A stretch of DNA of 64,000 nt from Streptomyces sp. NBC_00582 (GTDB lineage: Bacteria; Actinomycetota; Actinomycetes; Streptomycetales; Streptomycetaceae), in contig NZ_CP107772.1 in assembly GCF_036345155.1 (NCBI RefSeq), forward strand, positions 9,176,001 through 9,240,000. The letters run 5' to 3'. Position numbers and translations under genes: made by a program. The notes beneath the pieces were generated by a model, which ran no database searches, was not told the DNA's origin, and saw only the letters and a list, made by a program, of their open reading frames with translations. Positions within the stretch are counted from its first letter, which is position 1. Every line of letters begins with the position of its first letter. This document shows, one piece after another, positions 9,109 to 17,821 of this stretch.

Positions 9109-9717
9109 TCAGCCCTCCCGGACGGCCAGGGTCAGGAAACGGTCGTCCTCGTCGACGTACGACGTCATGCGCCAGCCGGAACCGGCCAGCAAGGGGCGCA
9201 GGTTCGGCTCGGCGCGCAGGTCCTCGGGCGTGATCCGCCGCCCCTGCCGGGCGGCGAGCGCGGCCCGCCCGATGGGATGGAACAGCGCGAGCACACCGCC
9301 CGGCCGCACCACCCGGGCCAGTTCCCGCAGGTTCTCCGCCGGGCTGGGAAGGTGGGCGATGAGCCCCGCCGCGAACACCGCGTCCAGCGACTCGTCCCGC
9401 AGGGGGAGCGCGGCGACGTCGGCGATCATCAGCCGCCCGGCACGGTCGCGTCCGGCCCGTACGGCGGCCTGGAGCATGGCCGGGGTCAGATCGGCCCCCA
9501 TGACCACTCCGGAGGGCCCCACGGCCGCGCGCAGCGGCGTCAGGGCCCTTCCGGTGCCGCAGCCCGCGTCCAGCACGCGGTCCCCCTCGCGCAGACCGAG
9601 CTCGGCGACCGCTGCCGCGTAGACGGGGCCGTCGTCGGGGAAACGGGTGTCCCAGTCCGCCGCGCGGGCGGTGAAGAACTCCTGGACATGTGTGTGGTCG
9701 TCGCTCATGTTCCGCAT
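9109..9717 (-). CDS. Class I SAM-dependent methyltransferase
   Basis: A 202-residue methyltransferase of the UbiE/Methyltransf_11 type. Motif I VLDAGCGTGRALTPL is at about residues 47-61. An acidic residue for the ribose follows (VMGADLTPAML), then motif II (IADVAALPLRDESLDAVFA) and the post-motif LARVVRPGGVLALFHP. The acceptor is unknown. ATG at 9717 has GAGGG nearby; a second ATG three codons later (9708) is also possible. It ends four bases from the hydrolase remnant and is divergent from the MHYT gene. Confidence 0.9.
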   Translation of the reverse strand: MRNMSDDHTHVQEFFTARAADWDTRFPDDGPVYAAAVAELGLREGDRVLDAGCGTGRALTPLRAAVGPSGVVMGADLTPAMLQAAVRAGRDRAGRLMIADVAALPLRDESLDAVFAAGLIAHLPSPAENLRELARVVRPGGVLALFHPIGRAALAARQGRRITPEDLRAEPNLRPLLAGSGWRMTSYVDEDDRFLTLAVREG

Positions 9718-9860
9718 GATCCCTCACCGCCACGGAGGACACCGCTGTGCGCACGTTCGAGCGTGAGCCGATCGGTCAGGCGCACTTATGCGTCACCTTC
9801 CATCACCTTTCGAAATGCGCCCCCTGTGTGCACCCGTGCCCCCACTAGCGTCCCCTGGCC

Positions 9861-10655
9861 ATGGGACACCTGGACCACGCCGCCTTCGGCTGGCTGACCC
9901 CCGTGCTGTCGTACGCGATGGCCTGCACAGGCGCCGCCCTCGGGCTGCGCTGCACCGTGCGTGCCCTCGGCGCCACGGGGCGCTCGCGCCGCAACTGGCT
10001 GATCACCGCAGCCTCCGCGATCGGCACCGGCATCTGGACCATGCACTTCGTGGCCATGCTCGGTTTCGCCGTCAGCGGCACCGACATCCGCTACGACGTT
10101 CCGCTGACCGTGCTCAGCCTCCTCGTCGCCATGGTGGTCGTCTGCGCCGGTGTCTTCGCCGTCGGCCACAGCCGTGACCGCACGCGCGCGTTGCTGCTCG
10201 GCGGGCTCACCACCGGTGTCGGCGTGGCGAGCATGCACTACCTGGGCATGGCCGCCGTCCGCCTGCACGGCGACGTCTCCTACGATCCGACCCTCGTCGC
10301 CGTCTCCGTCCTGATCGCCGTCGTCGCCGCGACCGCGGCCCTGTGGGCGGCGCTCAACATCAAGTCGCCGATCGCGGTCACCGTCGCCTCGCTCGTGATG
10401 GGGGCGGCGGTCAGCAGCATGCACTACACCGGCATGTTCGCGGTGAGTGTGCACGTCACACCGTCCGGCGCGGCGCTGCCCGGGGCCACGGCGATGCAGT
10501 TCATCTTCCCCCTCGCCGTCGGTCTCGGGTCCTACCTCTTCCTGACCTCGGCCTTCGTCGCGCTGTCGCCCACCACGGGGGAGCGCGAGGCGTCGGCCTC
10601 GGCCCAGCAGCCGGTGGAGAGCGGCGCCGGCCGCCGGCCGGCCCCGACCGCGTGA
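9861..10655 (+). CDS. MHYT-domain integral membrane sensor
   Basis: A 264-residue protein with seven predicted membrane spans and the three repeats of the MHYT domain: MHFVAMLGF (about residue 60), MHYLGMAAV (about 125) and MHYTGMFAV (about 188). The Met and His residues are proposed to bind copper and to sense oxygen, CO or NO. No GGDEF, EAL or kinase domain is attached; the C-terminal 40 residues are a short polar tail. It lies 72 bases upstream of cvnA in the same direction, so the sensor may be expressed with, and feed, the conservon. That link is inference from position. Confidence 0.93.
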   Translation: MGHLDHAAFGWLTPVLSYAMACTGAALGLRCTVRALGATGRSRRNWLITAASAIGTGIWTMHFVAMLGFAVSGTDIRYDVPLTVLSLLVAMVVVCAGVFAVGHSRDRTRALLLGGLTTGVGVASMHYLGMAAVRLHGDVSYDPTLVAVSVLIAVVAATAALWAALNIKSPIAVTVASLVMGAAVSSMHYTGMFAVSVHVTPSGAALPGATAMQFIFPLAVGLGSYLFLTSAFVALSPTTGEREASASAQQPVESGAGRRPAPTA

Positions 10656-10727
10656 CGGGCCCGGACGCCGGGCCCCTCGACGTCTTCGGACGGCACGCCC
10701 CCAGAACTTCATCCGAGCGAGGAGGCC

Positions 10728-13253
10728 ATGCGTACACCCCGTAGGACCCCCACGACCGGCGCCGAGGCGCCGCCCCCGGTGCGCGGGCGCCGTGCCCACG
10801 CCGGGCCGCCCGCCGACGAGGGCCCGGACGAACAGTCCGGCCCGTCGGCCGGCGTCGCACCCGCGCGCGCGGGACGCCGGCACCTCCGGCCGCGCACCGT
10901 GCGGGCCAAGATCGTCTGTCTGCTGATGGTGCCGGTCGTCTCCCTGCTGGCCCTGTGGGCGTACGCCACCGTCAGCACCGCCCAGGACATCTCCCGCCTG
11001 CGCCAGTTGCAGCGCGTCGACTCCGAGGTCCGCACCCCCGTCGCGGCGGCGGTGGCCGCCCTGCAGAACGAGCGGGTGGCCGCCGTACGCCACGCGACCG
11101 AACCCGCCACGGTGCGGGACGACGACCTCACAAGCCTCGCGGAGCGCACGGACGCGGCCGTGGCCGCGCTCCGCCTCGGCGACCACAGCACGGTCGCCGA
11201 CGGCCAGGACCTGCCCGCCGGAGTCGCCCAGAGGCTAGAGGCGTTCGTCTCCGGAGCCGAAGGCCTGCGTCCCCTGCGGACCGCGCTGCTCGACGGCGAC
11301 GCCGACTGGCGGGAGGCCTACGACCGGTACACGGCCACGATCTCGGCGGCCTTCCAGGTCGACGGCGCGCTCTCCGGGATCCAGGACGCCGAACTCGGCT
11401 CCGACGCGCGCGTGCTGCTCGAGTTCTCCCGCGCGGGCGAGGCGCTGGCCCAGGAGGACGCCGTCCTCGCGGGCGCCCGCCTGGCCGGCCGCCTCGACGG
11501 CGAGCGACTGCGGCTGTTCACCGGCGCCGTCGGCACCCGCCGTACCCTCACCGGATCGGCCGTCGCCGACCTGCGCGGCCCCCAACGCACCACCTGGCAG
11601 CGCCTCGCCGACGGCAGCGCCTACGCGGCCCTCGCCGCCACAGAGGACCGTGTCCTCAGGAGCGGACCGGGAGCGAAAGCGGTTGCGGCCGCCTCGGAGG
11701 CCACCTGGGACACGGCCCACGCGCGCGTGCGGGACGGAATGCGCGGCATCGAGGCGGCCGCGGGCCGCGATGTCGCCGAGCGCGCCGACCCCTTCACCCG
11801 CGGGGTGCTCACCCCGGCGGGCGCCGCGGTCCTGTTCGGCCTCGCCGCCGTCGCCGCCTCGCTCGTCATCTCCGTGCGCATCGGCCGCGGACTCGTCGTC
11901 GAACTCGTCAGCCTGCGCAACGGCGCCCTGGAGATCGCCCGGCGCAAACTCCCCGAGGCCATGCGAAGGCTCCGCGCCGGAGACGAGATCGACATCCGTG
12001 CCGAGGCCCCGCCCGGACCTCCGGCCGAGGACGAGACCGGCCAGGTCGCCGAGGCACTGACCACCGTGCACCGGGCCGCGCTGCGGGCCGCGGTGGAGCG
12101 CGCCGAACTCGCCAGCGGCATCTCCGGTGTGTTCGTGAACCTCGCCCGCCGCAGCCAGGTCCTGGTCCACCGCCAACTGAGCCTCCTGGACAGTATGGAG
12201 CGCCGCTCGGACGACCCGGACGAGCTGAGCGACCTCTTCCGGCTCGACCACCTCACCACCCGTATGCGCCGCCACGCGGAGAGCCTGATCATCCTCTCGG
12301 GCGCCGCGCCCGGCCGGGCCTGGCGCAAGCCCGTCTCCCTGACCAACGTCGTCCGTGCCGCGGTCTCCGAGGTCGAGGACTACGCGCGCGTGGAGGTACG
12401 GCAGCTTCCCGAGACGTCCGTAGTCGGCGCCGCCGTCGCCGACCTCACCCATCTGCTCGCCGAACTCGTCGAGAACGCGGCCCAGTTCTCACCGCCGCAC
12501 ACGCGCGTGCGCATCACCGGCGAACCCGTCGGCAACGGCTACGCCGTCGAGGTGGAGGACCGCGGACTGGGCATGGGCAAGGAGACCCTCACCGAGGCCA
12601 ACCGGCGCATCGCGCAGTCCGAGGCGCTCGACCTGTTCGACAGCGACCGGCTCGGACTGTTCGTCGTGAGCCGGCTCTCCGCCCGCCACGGCGTCAAGGT
12701 GCACCTGCGGACCTCGCCCTACGGCGGCACCACCGCGGTCGTCCTGCTGCCGACGGCCCTGCTGCACGGCGGGAAGCCGGAACGTTCCGTCCGGGAGGCC
12801 GCCGAGGTCGAGCCGTCCGCGGAACGCGCGTACGCGCGGGTGCCCGCACCCGACCGGCCGACGTTCGAACACGAGCCCGTCGCCGCGCCCGCCGACCGGC
12901 CCGCCCTGGTGGCCCCCGTCCGGGCCGCCGCCGGACCGGCCGCCGCCGACCCGCCGCCCCCGGGAGTCACCGCCTTGCGTCTGCACCGCCCCCCGGACGA
13001 CTCCGACGGATCGGACGACCTCCCGCGCCGGGTGCGGCAGGCACACCTCGCCCCCCAGCTGCGCAGGCCGCTCGCCGAGGAGACGACTCGGGAGCCCCGG
13101 CCGCGCGACGACGGGCGCACACCCGAACTCGTCCGGGACCGGATGGCCGCCTACCGGGCCGGCTGGGCACGCGGCGGCGGCAGGCAACCCGGCCGGGGCG
13201 CCACCCCGGATCCCGCACCGGGCAGCGACAGCAGCGAAGGAGACCCCGCATGA
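10728..13253 (+). CDS. cvnA: Conservon histidine-kinase-like sensor CvnA
   Basis: An 841-residue membrane protein. A disordered head is followed by a first span near residues 62-83 (IVCLLMVPVVSLLALWAY), an extracellular nitrate/nitrite-sensor-like helical domain (about 90-350), a second span near 362-385 and a HAMP-like linker. The HATPase_c domain has N box LAELVENAAQFSPPH near 575, DRGLGMG near 613 and DRLGLFVVSRLSARHGV near 642. A Pro-rich tail of 150 residues follows. CvnA proteins lack a normal phospho-acceptor His and act through the small GTPase CvnD rather than a response regulator. The stop overlaps the cvnB start by four bases. Confidence 0.93.
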   Translation: MRTPRRTPTTGAEAPPPVRGRRAHAGPPADEGPDEQSGPSAGVAPARAGRRHLRPRTVRAKIVCLLMVPVVSLLALWAYATVSTAQDISRLRQLQRVDSEVRTPVAAAVAALQNERVAAVRHATEPATVRDDDLTSLAERTDAAVAALRLGDHSTVADGQDLPAGVAQRLEAFVSGAEGLRPLRTALLDGDADWREAYDRYTATISAAFQVDGALSGIQDAELGSDARVLLEFSRAGEALAQEDAVLAGARLAGRLDGERLRLFTGAVGTRRTLTGSAVADLRGPQRTTWQRLADGSAYAALAATEDRVLRSGPGAKAVAAASEATWDTAHARVRDGMRGIEAAAGRDVAERADPFTRGVLTPAGAAVLFGLAAVAASLVISVRIGRGLVVELVSLRNGALEIARRKLPEAMRRLRAGDEIDIRAEAPPGPPAEDETGQVAEALTTVHRAALRAAVERAELASGISGVFVNLARRSQVLVHRQLSLLDSMERRSDDPDELSDLFRLDHLTTRMRRHAESLIILSGAAPGRAWRKPVSLTNVVRAAVSEVEDYARVEVRQLPETSVVGAAVADLTHLLAELVENAAQFSPPHTRVRITGEPVGNGYAVEVEDRGLGMGKETLTEANRRIAQSEALDLFDSDRLGLFVVSRLSARHGVKVHLRTSPYGGTTAVVLLPTALLHGGKPERSVREAAEVEPSAERAYARVPAPDRPTFEHEPVAAPADRPALVAPVRAAAGPAAADPPPPGVTALRLHRPPDDSDGSDDLPRRVRQAHLAPQLRRPLAEETTREPRPRDDGRTPELVRDRMAAYRAGWARGGGRQPGRGATPDPAPGSDSSEGDPA

Positions 13254-13687
13254 TCCAGGACCCGAGCGCGAAGTCGGCCCAGCCGTCCGGCGAACTCGAC
13301 TGGCTGCTGGACGACTTGGTGATGCGCGTCAGCGAGGTACGGCACGCCGTGGTGCTGTCCAACGACGGACTCGCCGTCGGCGCCTCCACCGGCCTCACCC
13401 GCGAGGACGCCGAACACCTCGCGGCCGTGGCCTCCGGCTTCCACAGCCTCGCCAAGGGCGCGGGCCGCCACTTCGGCGCCGGCGGAGTCCGCCAGACCAT
13501 GGTGGAGATGGACGACGGCTTCCTGTTCGTGGCCGCCGCCGGAGACGGCTCCTGCCTCGCCGTGCTCACCGCCGTGACCGCCGACATCGGCCTGGTCGCC
13601 TACGAGATGGCGCGACTGGTGAAACGGGTCGGCGAACATCTGTTCACCCCGCCGCGTCTCGCCGCGCGGCCGCCCGCCGCCGGATGA
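13250..13687 (+). CDS. cvnB: Roadblock/LC7 protein CvnB
   Basis: A 145-residue roadblock/LC7 protein with the family core WLLDDLVMRV, HAVVLSNDGLAVGAS, DAEHLAAVASGFHSLA and the C-terminal YEMARLVKRVGEHL. In conservons CvnB bridges the CvnA sensor and the CvnD GTPase, in the manner of MglB, as part of a membrane-proximal complex that resembles eukaryotic G-protein signalling. The start ATG at 13250 overlaps the cvnA stop (ATGA). It is a close paralogue of the roadblock gene at 15482. Confidence 0.95.
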   Translation: MIQDPSAKSAQPSGELDWLLDDLVMRVSEVRHAVVLSNDGLAVGASTGLTREDAEHLAAVASGFHSLAKGAGRHFGAGGVRQTMVEMDDGFLFVAAAGDGSCLAVLTAVTADIGLVAYEMARLVKRVGEHLFTPPRLAARPPAAG

Positions 13688-13709
13688 GACGAGAGAGCGA
13701 CCGGCCGAG

Positions 13710-14120
13710 ATGACCGAGGACATGACCGGCGTCCCGCAGGAGCTGGGCAGCCAGTGGTACGACAACGAGGCCGGCCCCCTGGTCCGCCCGTACGCCATGA
13801 CGGGCGGACGCACCAAACCCGGCCCCACCGGAGTGCGCTTCGATCTGATCGCCCTGGTCACCCTGGACCCGGGGGCGCCCGGCGCGGAGGACCTGGCCGT
13901 CGGGCCCGAGCACCGGGCCCTCCTCGACCTGTGCCGGACGGAGACGCAGTCGGTCGCCGAACTCGCGGCGGGCGCGGACCTGCCCGTGGGCGTGGTCCGG
14001 GTCCTGCTCGGCGACCTTCTGGAACACGGCTGCGTCACCGTCAGCCGGCCGGTCCCGCCCGCACACCTGCCCGACGAACGCATCCTGCGCGAGGTGATCG
14101 AAGGGCTGCGGGCCCTGTAG
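13710..14120 (+). CDS. cvnC: DUF742 protein CvnC
   Basis: A 136-residue DUF742 protein. The N-terminus has the family signature LVRPYAMTGGRT (about residues 24-35). The C-terminal half is a winged-helix-like segment (SVAELAAGADLPVGVVRVLLGDL) ending in EGLRAL. CvnC is a fixed member of conservons and probably joins the CvnB-CvnD complex; its biochemical role is not known. The gene starts 22 bases after cvnB. Unusually, almost 200 bases separate it from cvnD, where the two genes normally overlap or nearly so. Confidence 0.95.
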   Translation: MTEDMTGVPQELGSQWYDNEAGPLVRPYAMTGGRTKPGPTGVRFDLIALVTLDPGAPGAEDLAVGPEHRALLDLCRTETQSVAELAAGADLPVGVVRVLLGDLLEHGCVTVSRPVPPAHLPDERILREVIEGLRAL

Positions 14121-14259
14121 CACCCACACCCGAGCCGACCCGGACGCGGAACGGACCCCCTGGCACCGGCTCGCGCACACCTTCGGACCGTGAACGCGCA
14201 AGGGGCGGTCAGATCGGGCAGATTACGGTCGAACCCCTCGGAAAAGGGCCCACGTTGTC

Positions 14260-14313
14260 ATGATGCTGACCTCGCACACCTGCACCGCAGCCGAACTCTC
14301 CCGAGAGAAGTGA
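14260..14313 (+). CDS. Possible 17-residue leader peptide before cvnD
   Basis: ATG-ATG at 14260-14265 opens a 17-codon frame, MMLTSHTCTAAELSREK, whose TGA (14311-14313) stops three bases before the cvnD ATG at 14317. GGAAAAGGG at about 14240-14248 lies a little far upstream to be an ideal ribosome binding site. The cvnD site GAGAAG lies inside the last codons. Translation of this frame could therefore control or reinitiate at cvnD. Short frames occur by chance, so confidence is low. Confidence 0.3.
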   Translation: MMLTSHTCTAAELSREK

Positions 14314-14316
14314 TCC

Positions 14317-14922
14317 ATGGTCTCCGAGCACTCCGATGCCACAGGTGGCGACACGGCACCCCTGGCGTTGAAGATTCTGGTCGCCGGCGGGTTCGGCGTC
14401 GGCAAGACCACTCTGGTGGGCGCGGTCAGCGAGATCAAACCGCTGCGCACCGAGGAACTGCTGAGCGAGGCGGGCCAGTGGGTCGACGACACCGACGGAG
14501 TGGACCAGAAGGTCACGACGACCGTCGCCATGGACTTCGGCCGCATCACCATCCGCTCCGGCCTCTCCCTGTACCTCTTCGGCACCCCGGGCCAGGACCG
14601 CTTCTGGTTCCTGTGGGACGAGTTGTCGCAAGGGGCGCTGGGCGCGGTGGTCCTGGCCGACACCCGGCGCCTCGAGGACTGCTTCCCCGCCGTCGACTAC
14701 TTCGAGCACCGGCACATCCCGTTCGTCGTCGCCGTCAACTGCTTCACGGGCGCCCGGACGTACGGCGCCCAGGACGTCTCGCGCGCCCTCGACCTCGACG
14801 GGGGCACCCCCGTCGTCCTGTGCGACGCCCGGGACCGCGACTCGGGGAAGGAGGTCCTGATCCGGCTCGTCGAGTACGCCGGACGGATGCACACCGCCCG
14901 GCTCCTCGACTCGGTGAGCTGA
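14317..14922 (+). CDS. cvnD: Small Ras-like GTPase CvnD
   Basis: A 201-residue GTPase of the MglA/Gtr-like group. The P-loop AGGFGVGKTT is at about residues 23-32, a switch II-like LFGTPGQDRFWF near 86-97, and the base-recognition region is VVAVNCFTGA, replacing the canonical NKxD as is usual for CvnD proteins. It is the output switch of the conservon and would bind GTP/GDP under control of CvnA and CvnB. GAGAAG precedes the ATG at 14317. The 196-base gap after cvnC may hold its own promoter or a leader peptide. Confidence 0.93.
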   Translation: MVSEHSDATGGDTAPLALKILVAGGFGVGKTTLVGAVSEIKPLRTEELLSEAGQWVDDTDGVDQKVTTTVAMDFGRITIRSGLSLYLFGTPGQDRFWFLWDELSQGALGAVVLADTRRLEDCFPAVDYFEHRHIPFVVAVNCFTGARTYGAQDVSRALDLDGGTPVVLCDARDRDSGKEVLIRLVEYAGRMHTARLLDSVS

Positions 14923-14933
14923 CGGCGACCCGG

Positions 14934-15362
14934 TCAGCCGGCGAGGGACTTCCAGGCCAGCACCTTGTCGACAGCGACCCGCACCAGCAGCTCGCCGGGT
15001 ACGCCGTTGCGCGCGCCGAACTCCTCGGCACGCTCCTCGCCCATGTACCGGCCGGCGATACGGGTCGCCCAGTGCCGGAGCTCGCCGAGATCCTCCGAGA
15101 TCCGGGCCCGGCCCTCCAGGACCACGAAGCCGAACGGCGGCCGGTCGTCGTCCACACACAGCGCGACCCGGCCGTCCCGTGCCAGATTGCGCCCCTTCAC
15201 CGTCCCCTTGCCCGTGTTGAACACGACCTCGTCCCCGTCGATCAGGAACCAGATGGGTGCCACGTGCGGACGGCCGTCGGCCCGCACCGTGGACAGTTTT
15301 CCCGTGCGGGTGCCGTGCGAGACGAACGCCCGCCATTCGTCGTCGGTCATCTTCTGCGCCAT
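14934..15362 (-). CDS. PPOX-class (F420-type) split beta-barrel oxidoreductase
   Basis: A 142-residue split beta-barrel flavin/F420-binding protein of the pyridoxamine-phosphate-oxidase-like class. Motifs: KLSTVRADGRPHVAPIWFLI for the first strands, FNTGKGTVKGRNLARDG for cofactor phosphate contacts, RVALCVDDDRPPFGFVVLEG, and RYMGEERAEEFGARN near the C-terminus. The ATG at 15362 is set by AAGGAGG nine bases upstream. The substrate is unknown. It lies on the opposite strand between cvnD and the second roadblock gene, so it interrupts what looks like a signalling cluster. Confidence 0.88.
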   Translation of the reverse strand: MAQKMTDDEWRAFVSHGTRTGKLSTVRADGRPHVAPIWFLIDGDEVVFNTGKGTVKGRNLARDGRVALCVDDDRPPFGFVVLEGRARISEDLGELRHWATRIAGRYMGEERAEEFGARNGVPGELLVRVAVDKVLAWKSLAG

Positions 15363-15481
15363 GCCGCAATCCTCCTTGCTCCGGCGCCGTCTCCTGGGGA
15401 AGGCTTGCGGGCGTTTCCTTCGGCGAAACGGAGGAGGCACGGGGGACATCCACGGGGAATGACACGCGGGGAGACGGAGAC

Positions 15482-15895
15482 ATGGCGCAGAACCAGGGGC
15501 TGGGATGGCTGCTGGACGACCTGACCGAGCGCGTCGACCACGTCCGCCACGCGCTGGTCCTGTCCAACGACGGACTGGTGGCGGGCGCGAGCACCGGACT
15601 GCGCCGCGAGGACGCCGAGCACCTCGCCGCGGTCTCGTCCGGACTGCACAGCCTGGCCAAGGGATCCGGACGCCACTTCGGAGCCGGTCAGGTACGCCAG
15701 ACCATGATCGAGTTCGATGACGCGCTGCTGTTCGTCACCGCGGCGGGATCGGGTAGCTGCCTGTGCGTGCTCAGCGGCGCGCAGGCCGACATGGGCCAGA
15801 TCGCCTACGAGATGACCCTGCTCGTCAGCCGGGTCGGCGAGCACCTCACCGTGGACGCCCGCCAGCCCGATCGGGCTCCGCTCGAAGACCTCTGA
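15482..15895 (+). CDS. Second roadblock/LC7 protein, CvnB-like
   Basis: A 137-residue roadblock/LC7 protein, colinear with CvnB over nearly all its length and identical at most core positions (WLLDDL, VLSNDGL, EDAEHLAAV, RHFGAG, RVGEHL). The start at 15482 has GGAG upstream. No DUF742 or GTPase gene follows it, so it is an orphan. It may be a duplicate of cvnB that forms heterodimers with CvnB or competes for CvnA or CvnD. The surface-exposed ends are the most diverged parts. Confidence 0.93.
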   Translation: MAQNQGLGWLLDDLTERVDHVRHALVLSNDGLVAGASTGLRREDAEHLAAVSSGLHSLAKGSGRHFGAGQVRQTMIEFDDALLFVTAAGSGSCLCVLSGAQADMGQIAYEMTLLVSRVGEHLTVDARQPDRAPLEDL

Positions 15896-16043
15896 CCTGC
15901 TCTTTTCTCGGCTCCCCCGGAGTTATCCACAGGCCGCCACGAGATCCGCGAATCCGGCTACGGTTTTTTCCGGGGCCTTCGCGGATCGTGCGGGGCCTCG
16001 GCACTCCGCTCCACTCCGACGCACTCCACGGGGGAGACCGACC

Positions 16044-16913
16044 ATGTCCGGAAACACCGTCGCACCACAGCAGACCCTCGCCTGCTCCGCGAGCCGCGCG
16101 GCTCGGGAACTGGGCCTCAAGCGCGGCGAGTTCGATCTCGCCGTGCACCTGGGCCGCATCAGGACCATGCCCGACGAGGGCGGAGGGGGCCGCCGGGTGG
16201 TGGCCCGTGCGGAGCTCGACCGACTGCTTCGTTCGACGGAGGAACTGCGCGAGCACGTCCGGGTCGTCGGCACCGGTGAGGCGGCCGCCCTCATGCAGGT
16301 ACCGGCCTCCCGGTTCACCCGCCTGGCACGGCTGGGGCTGGTCGTGCCCGTGAAGTTCTACCTGAACCGCTACCGGGCCGTCGTCTGGCTGTATCTCGCC
16401 GAAGAACTGCAGCAGTTCACCGCCGAACAGAGCAACGCCTTCCTGCTCAAGGGCCGGACACCCGAATCCCTGCGGGCCCAGATGGCGGCAGGCCGGGATC
16501 TCAGGGCCCGCAACTGGCGAGGACGTCACCTGGGCTTCCTGCTCCGCCTGGCCGACGACCCCTGGCAGCGGGCCGGGGCCGTGGCCGCGTTCCTCGACCC
16601 CCTCCAGATCGCCGAGATCGTCAAGGACCCCTACGAGCGCTCCCACCTGAACCGGTTCCGGCCCGGACCACCCGCCCACGGGGCCCCGGGCAGCCCGGCC
16701 GCCCACCTCGTCGAGAAGATCGTCACGGCCGAGGACCCGGACGAGATCGCCTGGCTGCGGGCCGACCTGGAATCCACTCTGGACGAGGCCCGCACCCACC
16801 AGCCCGCGCCGCGCCCGGCGCCGTCACACCCCGGCGAGAAACCCAAGACGCCACAGCGCCCCCCTCGCTCGCCCCGCGGCCTGCTGAGCCGGCTCCGCCG
16901 CGGCGGAGCCTGA
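16044..16913 (+). CDS. DUF6397-type protein, DNA-binding-like
   Basis: A 289-residue protein resembling the Streptomyces DUF6397 family. Residues 10-40 (SASRAARELGLKRGEFDLAV) look like a helix-turn-helix, and a second such unit occurs near 80-105 (GTGEAAALMQVPASRFTRLA), which suggests nucleic-acid binding. The middle is helical with conserved Trp and Arg (WRGRHLGFLLRLADDPW). The C-terminus is Pro/Arg-rich and disordered, ending SRLRRGGA. No enzyme motif is visible. GGGGGAG lies upstream of the ATG. It converges on tesB ten bases away. Confidence 0.75.
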   Translation: MSGNTVAPQQTLACSASRAARELGLKRGEFDLAVHLGRIRTMPDEGGGGRRVVARAELDRLLRSTEELREHVRVVGTGEAAALMQVPASRFTRLARLGLVVPVKFYLNRYRAVVWLYLAEELQQFTAEQSNAFLLKGRTPESLRAQMAAGRDLRARNWRGRHLGFLLRLADDPWQRAGAVAAFLDPLQIAEIVKDPYERSHLNRFRPGPPAHGAPGSPAAHLVEKIVTAEDPDEIAWLRADLESTLDEARTHQPAPRPAPSHPGEKPKTPQRPPRSPRGLLSRLRRGGA

Positions 16914-16923
16914 CACGCACGCC

Positions 16924-17790
16924 CTACAGCTTGCGGAAGAGACCTTCCTGGACGACCGACACCAGCAGACGCCCCTGCAGATCGTAGATCCGCCCCCGGG
17001 CCAGACCACGCCCGCCGGTCGCGATCGGCGACTCCTGGTCGTACAGGAACCACTCGTCCGCGCGGAACGGCCGGTGGAACCACATCGCGTGGTCCAGGGA
17101 CGCCATGTCGAAGTTCCGCTGACCCCACAGCGGCTCCACCGGCAGACGGACCGCGTCCAGGAGCGTCATGTCGCTGGCGTACGTCAGCGCGCAGGTGTGC
17201 ACCAGCGGATCGTCGCCCAGCGGTCCGACCGCGCGCATCCACACCGCGCTGCGCGGCTCGGCGTCCTGGACGTCCTCGGCGCTCCAGCGCAGCCGGTCCG
17301 CGTACCGGATGTCGAACGGCTGACGGCGCGCCATCCGCTCCAACTGCTCGGGCAGAGCGCCCAGATGCGCCCGGATCTCCTCCGTGACCGTCGGCAGGGA
17401 CTCCGGGTCCGGGACCTCGCGAGCCGGCGGCAGCTGGTGCTCGAAGGGTCCTTCCTCAGGCTTGTGAAAGGAGGCGGTGAGATTGAAGATCGTGCGGCCC
17501 TGCTGCACCGCGGTGACCCGGCGCGTGGTGAACGACCGCCCGTCCCGCACCCGTTCTACCTGGTACACGATCGGCACACCCGGCCGTCCCGGGCGCAGGA
17601 AGTACGCGTGCAGCGAGTGCACGGGCCGGTCGCCCTCGGTGGTCCGGCCGGCCGCGACCAGCGCCTGGCCGGCCACCTGCCCGCCGAAGACCCGCTGCAG
17701 GGACTCCTGCGGGCTGCGGCCCCGGAAGATGTTGACCTCGATCTGCTCCAGGTCGAGCAGGTCGACGAGTCGGTCGGCGGGGTTCGTCAT
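16924..17790 (-). CDS. tesB: Acyl-CoA thioesterase II
   Basis: A 288-residue double-hotdog thioesterase of full family length. N-terminal hotdog: FRGRSPQESLQRVFGGQVAGQAL, then HSLHAYFLRPG. C-terminal hotdog: MASLDHAMWFHRPFRADEWFLY with the catalytic Asp of the family, then LARGRIYDLQGRLLVSVVQEG. It hydrolyses acyl-CoA to free acid and CoA in the cytoplasm. It lies 31 bases downstream of the helicase gene and may share its transcript. Confidence 0.95.
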   Translation of the reverse strand: MTNPADRLVDLLDLEQIEVNIFRGRSPQESLQRVFGGQVAGQALVAAGRTTEGDRPVHSLHAYFLRPGRPGVPIVYQVERVRDGRSFTTRRVTAVQQGRTIFNLTASFHKPEEGPFEHQLPPAREVPDPESLPTVTEEIRAHLGALPEQLERMARRQPFDIRYADRLRWSAEDVQDAEPRSAVWMRAVGPLGDDPLVHTCALTYASDMTLLDAVRLPVEPLWGQRNFDMASLDHAMWFHRPFRADEWFLYDQESPIATGGRGLARGRIYDLQGRLLVSVVQEGLFRKL

Positions 17791-17821
17791 CGGTGCGCTT
17801 CTCCTGTGCCTCGCGCTGTTC

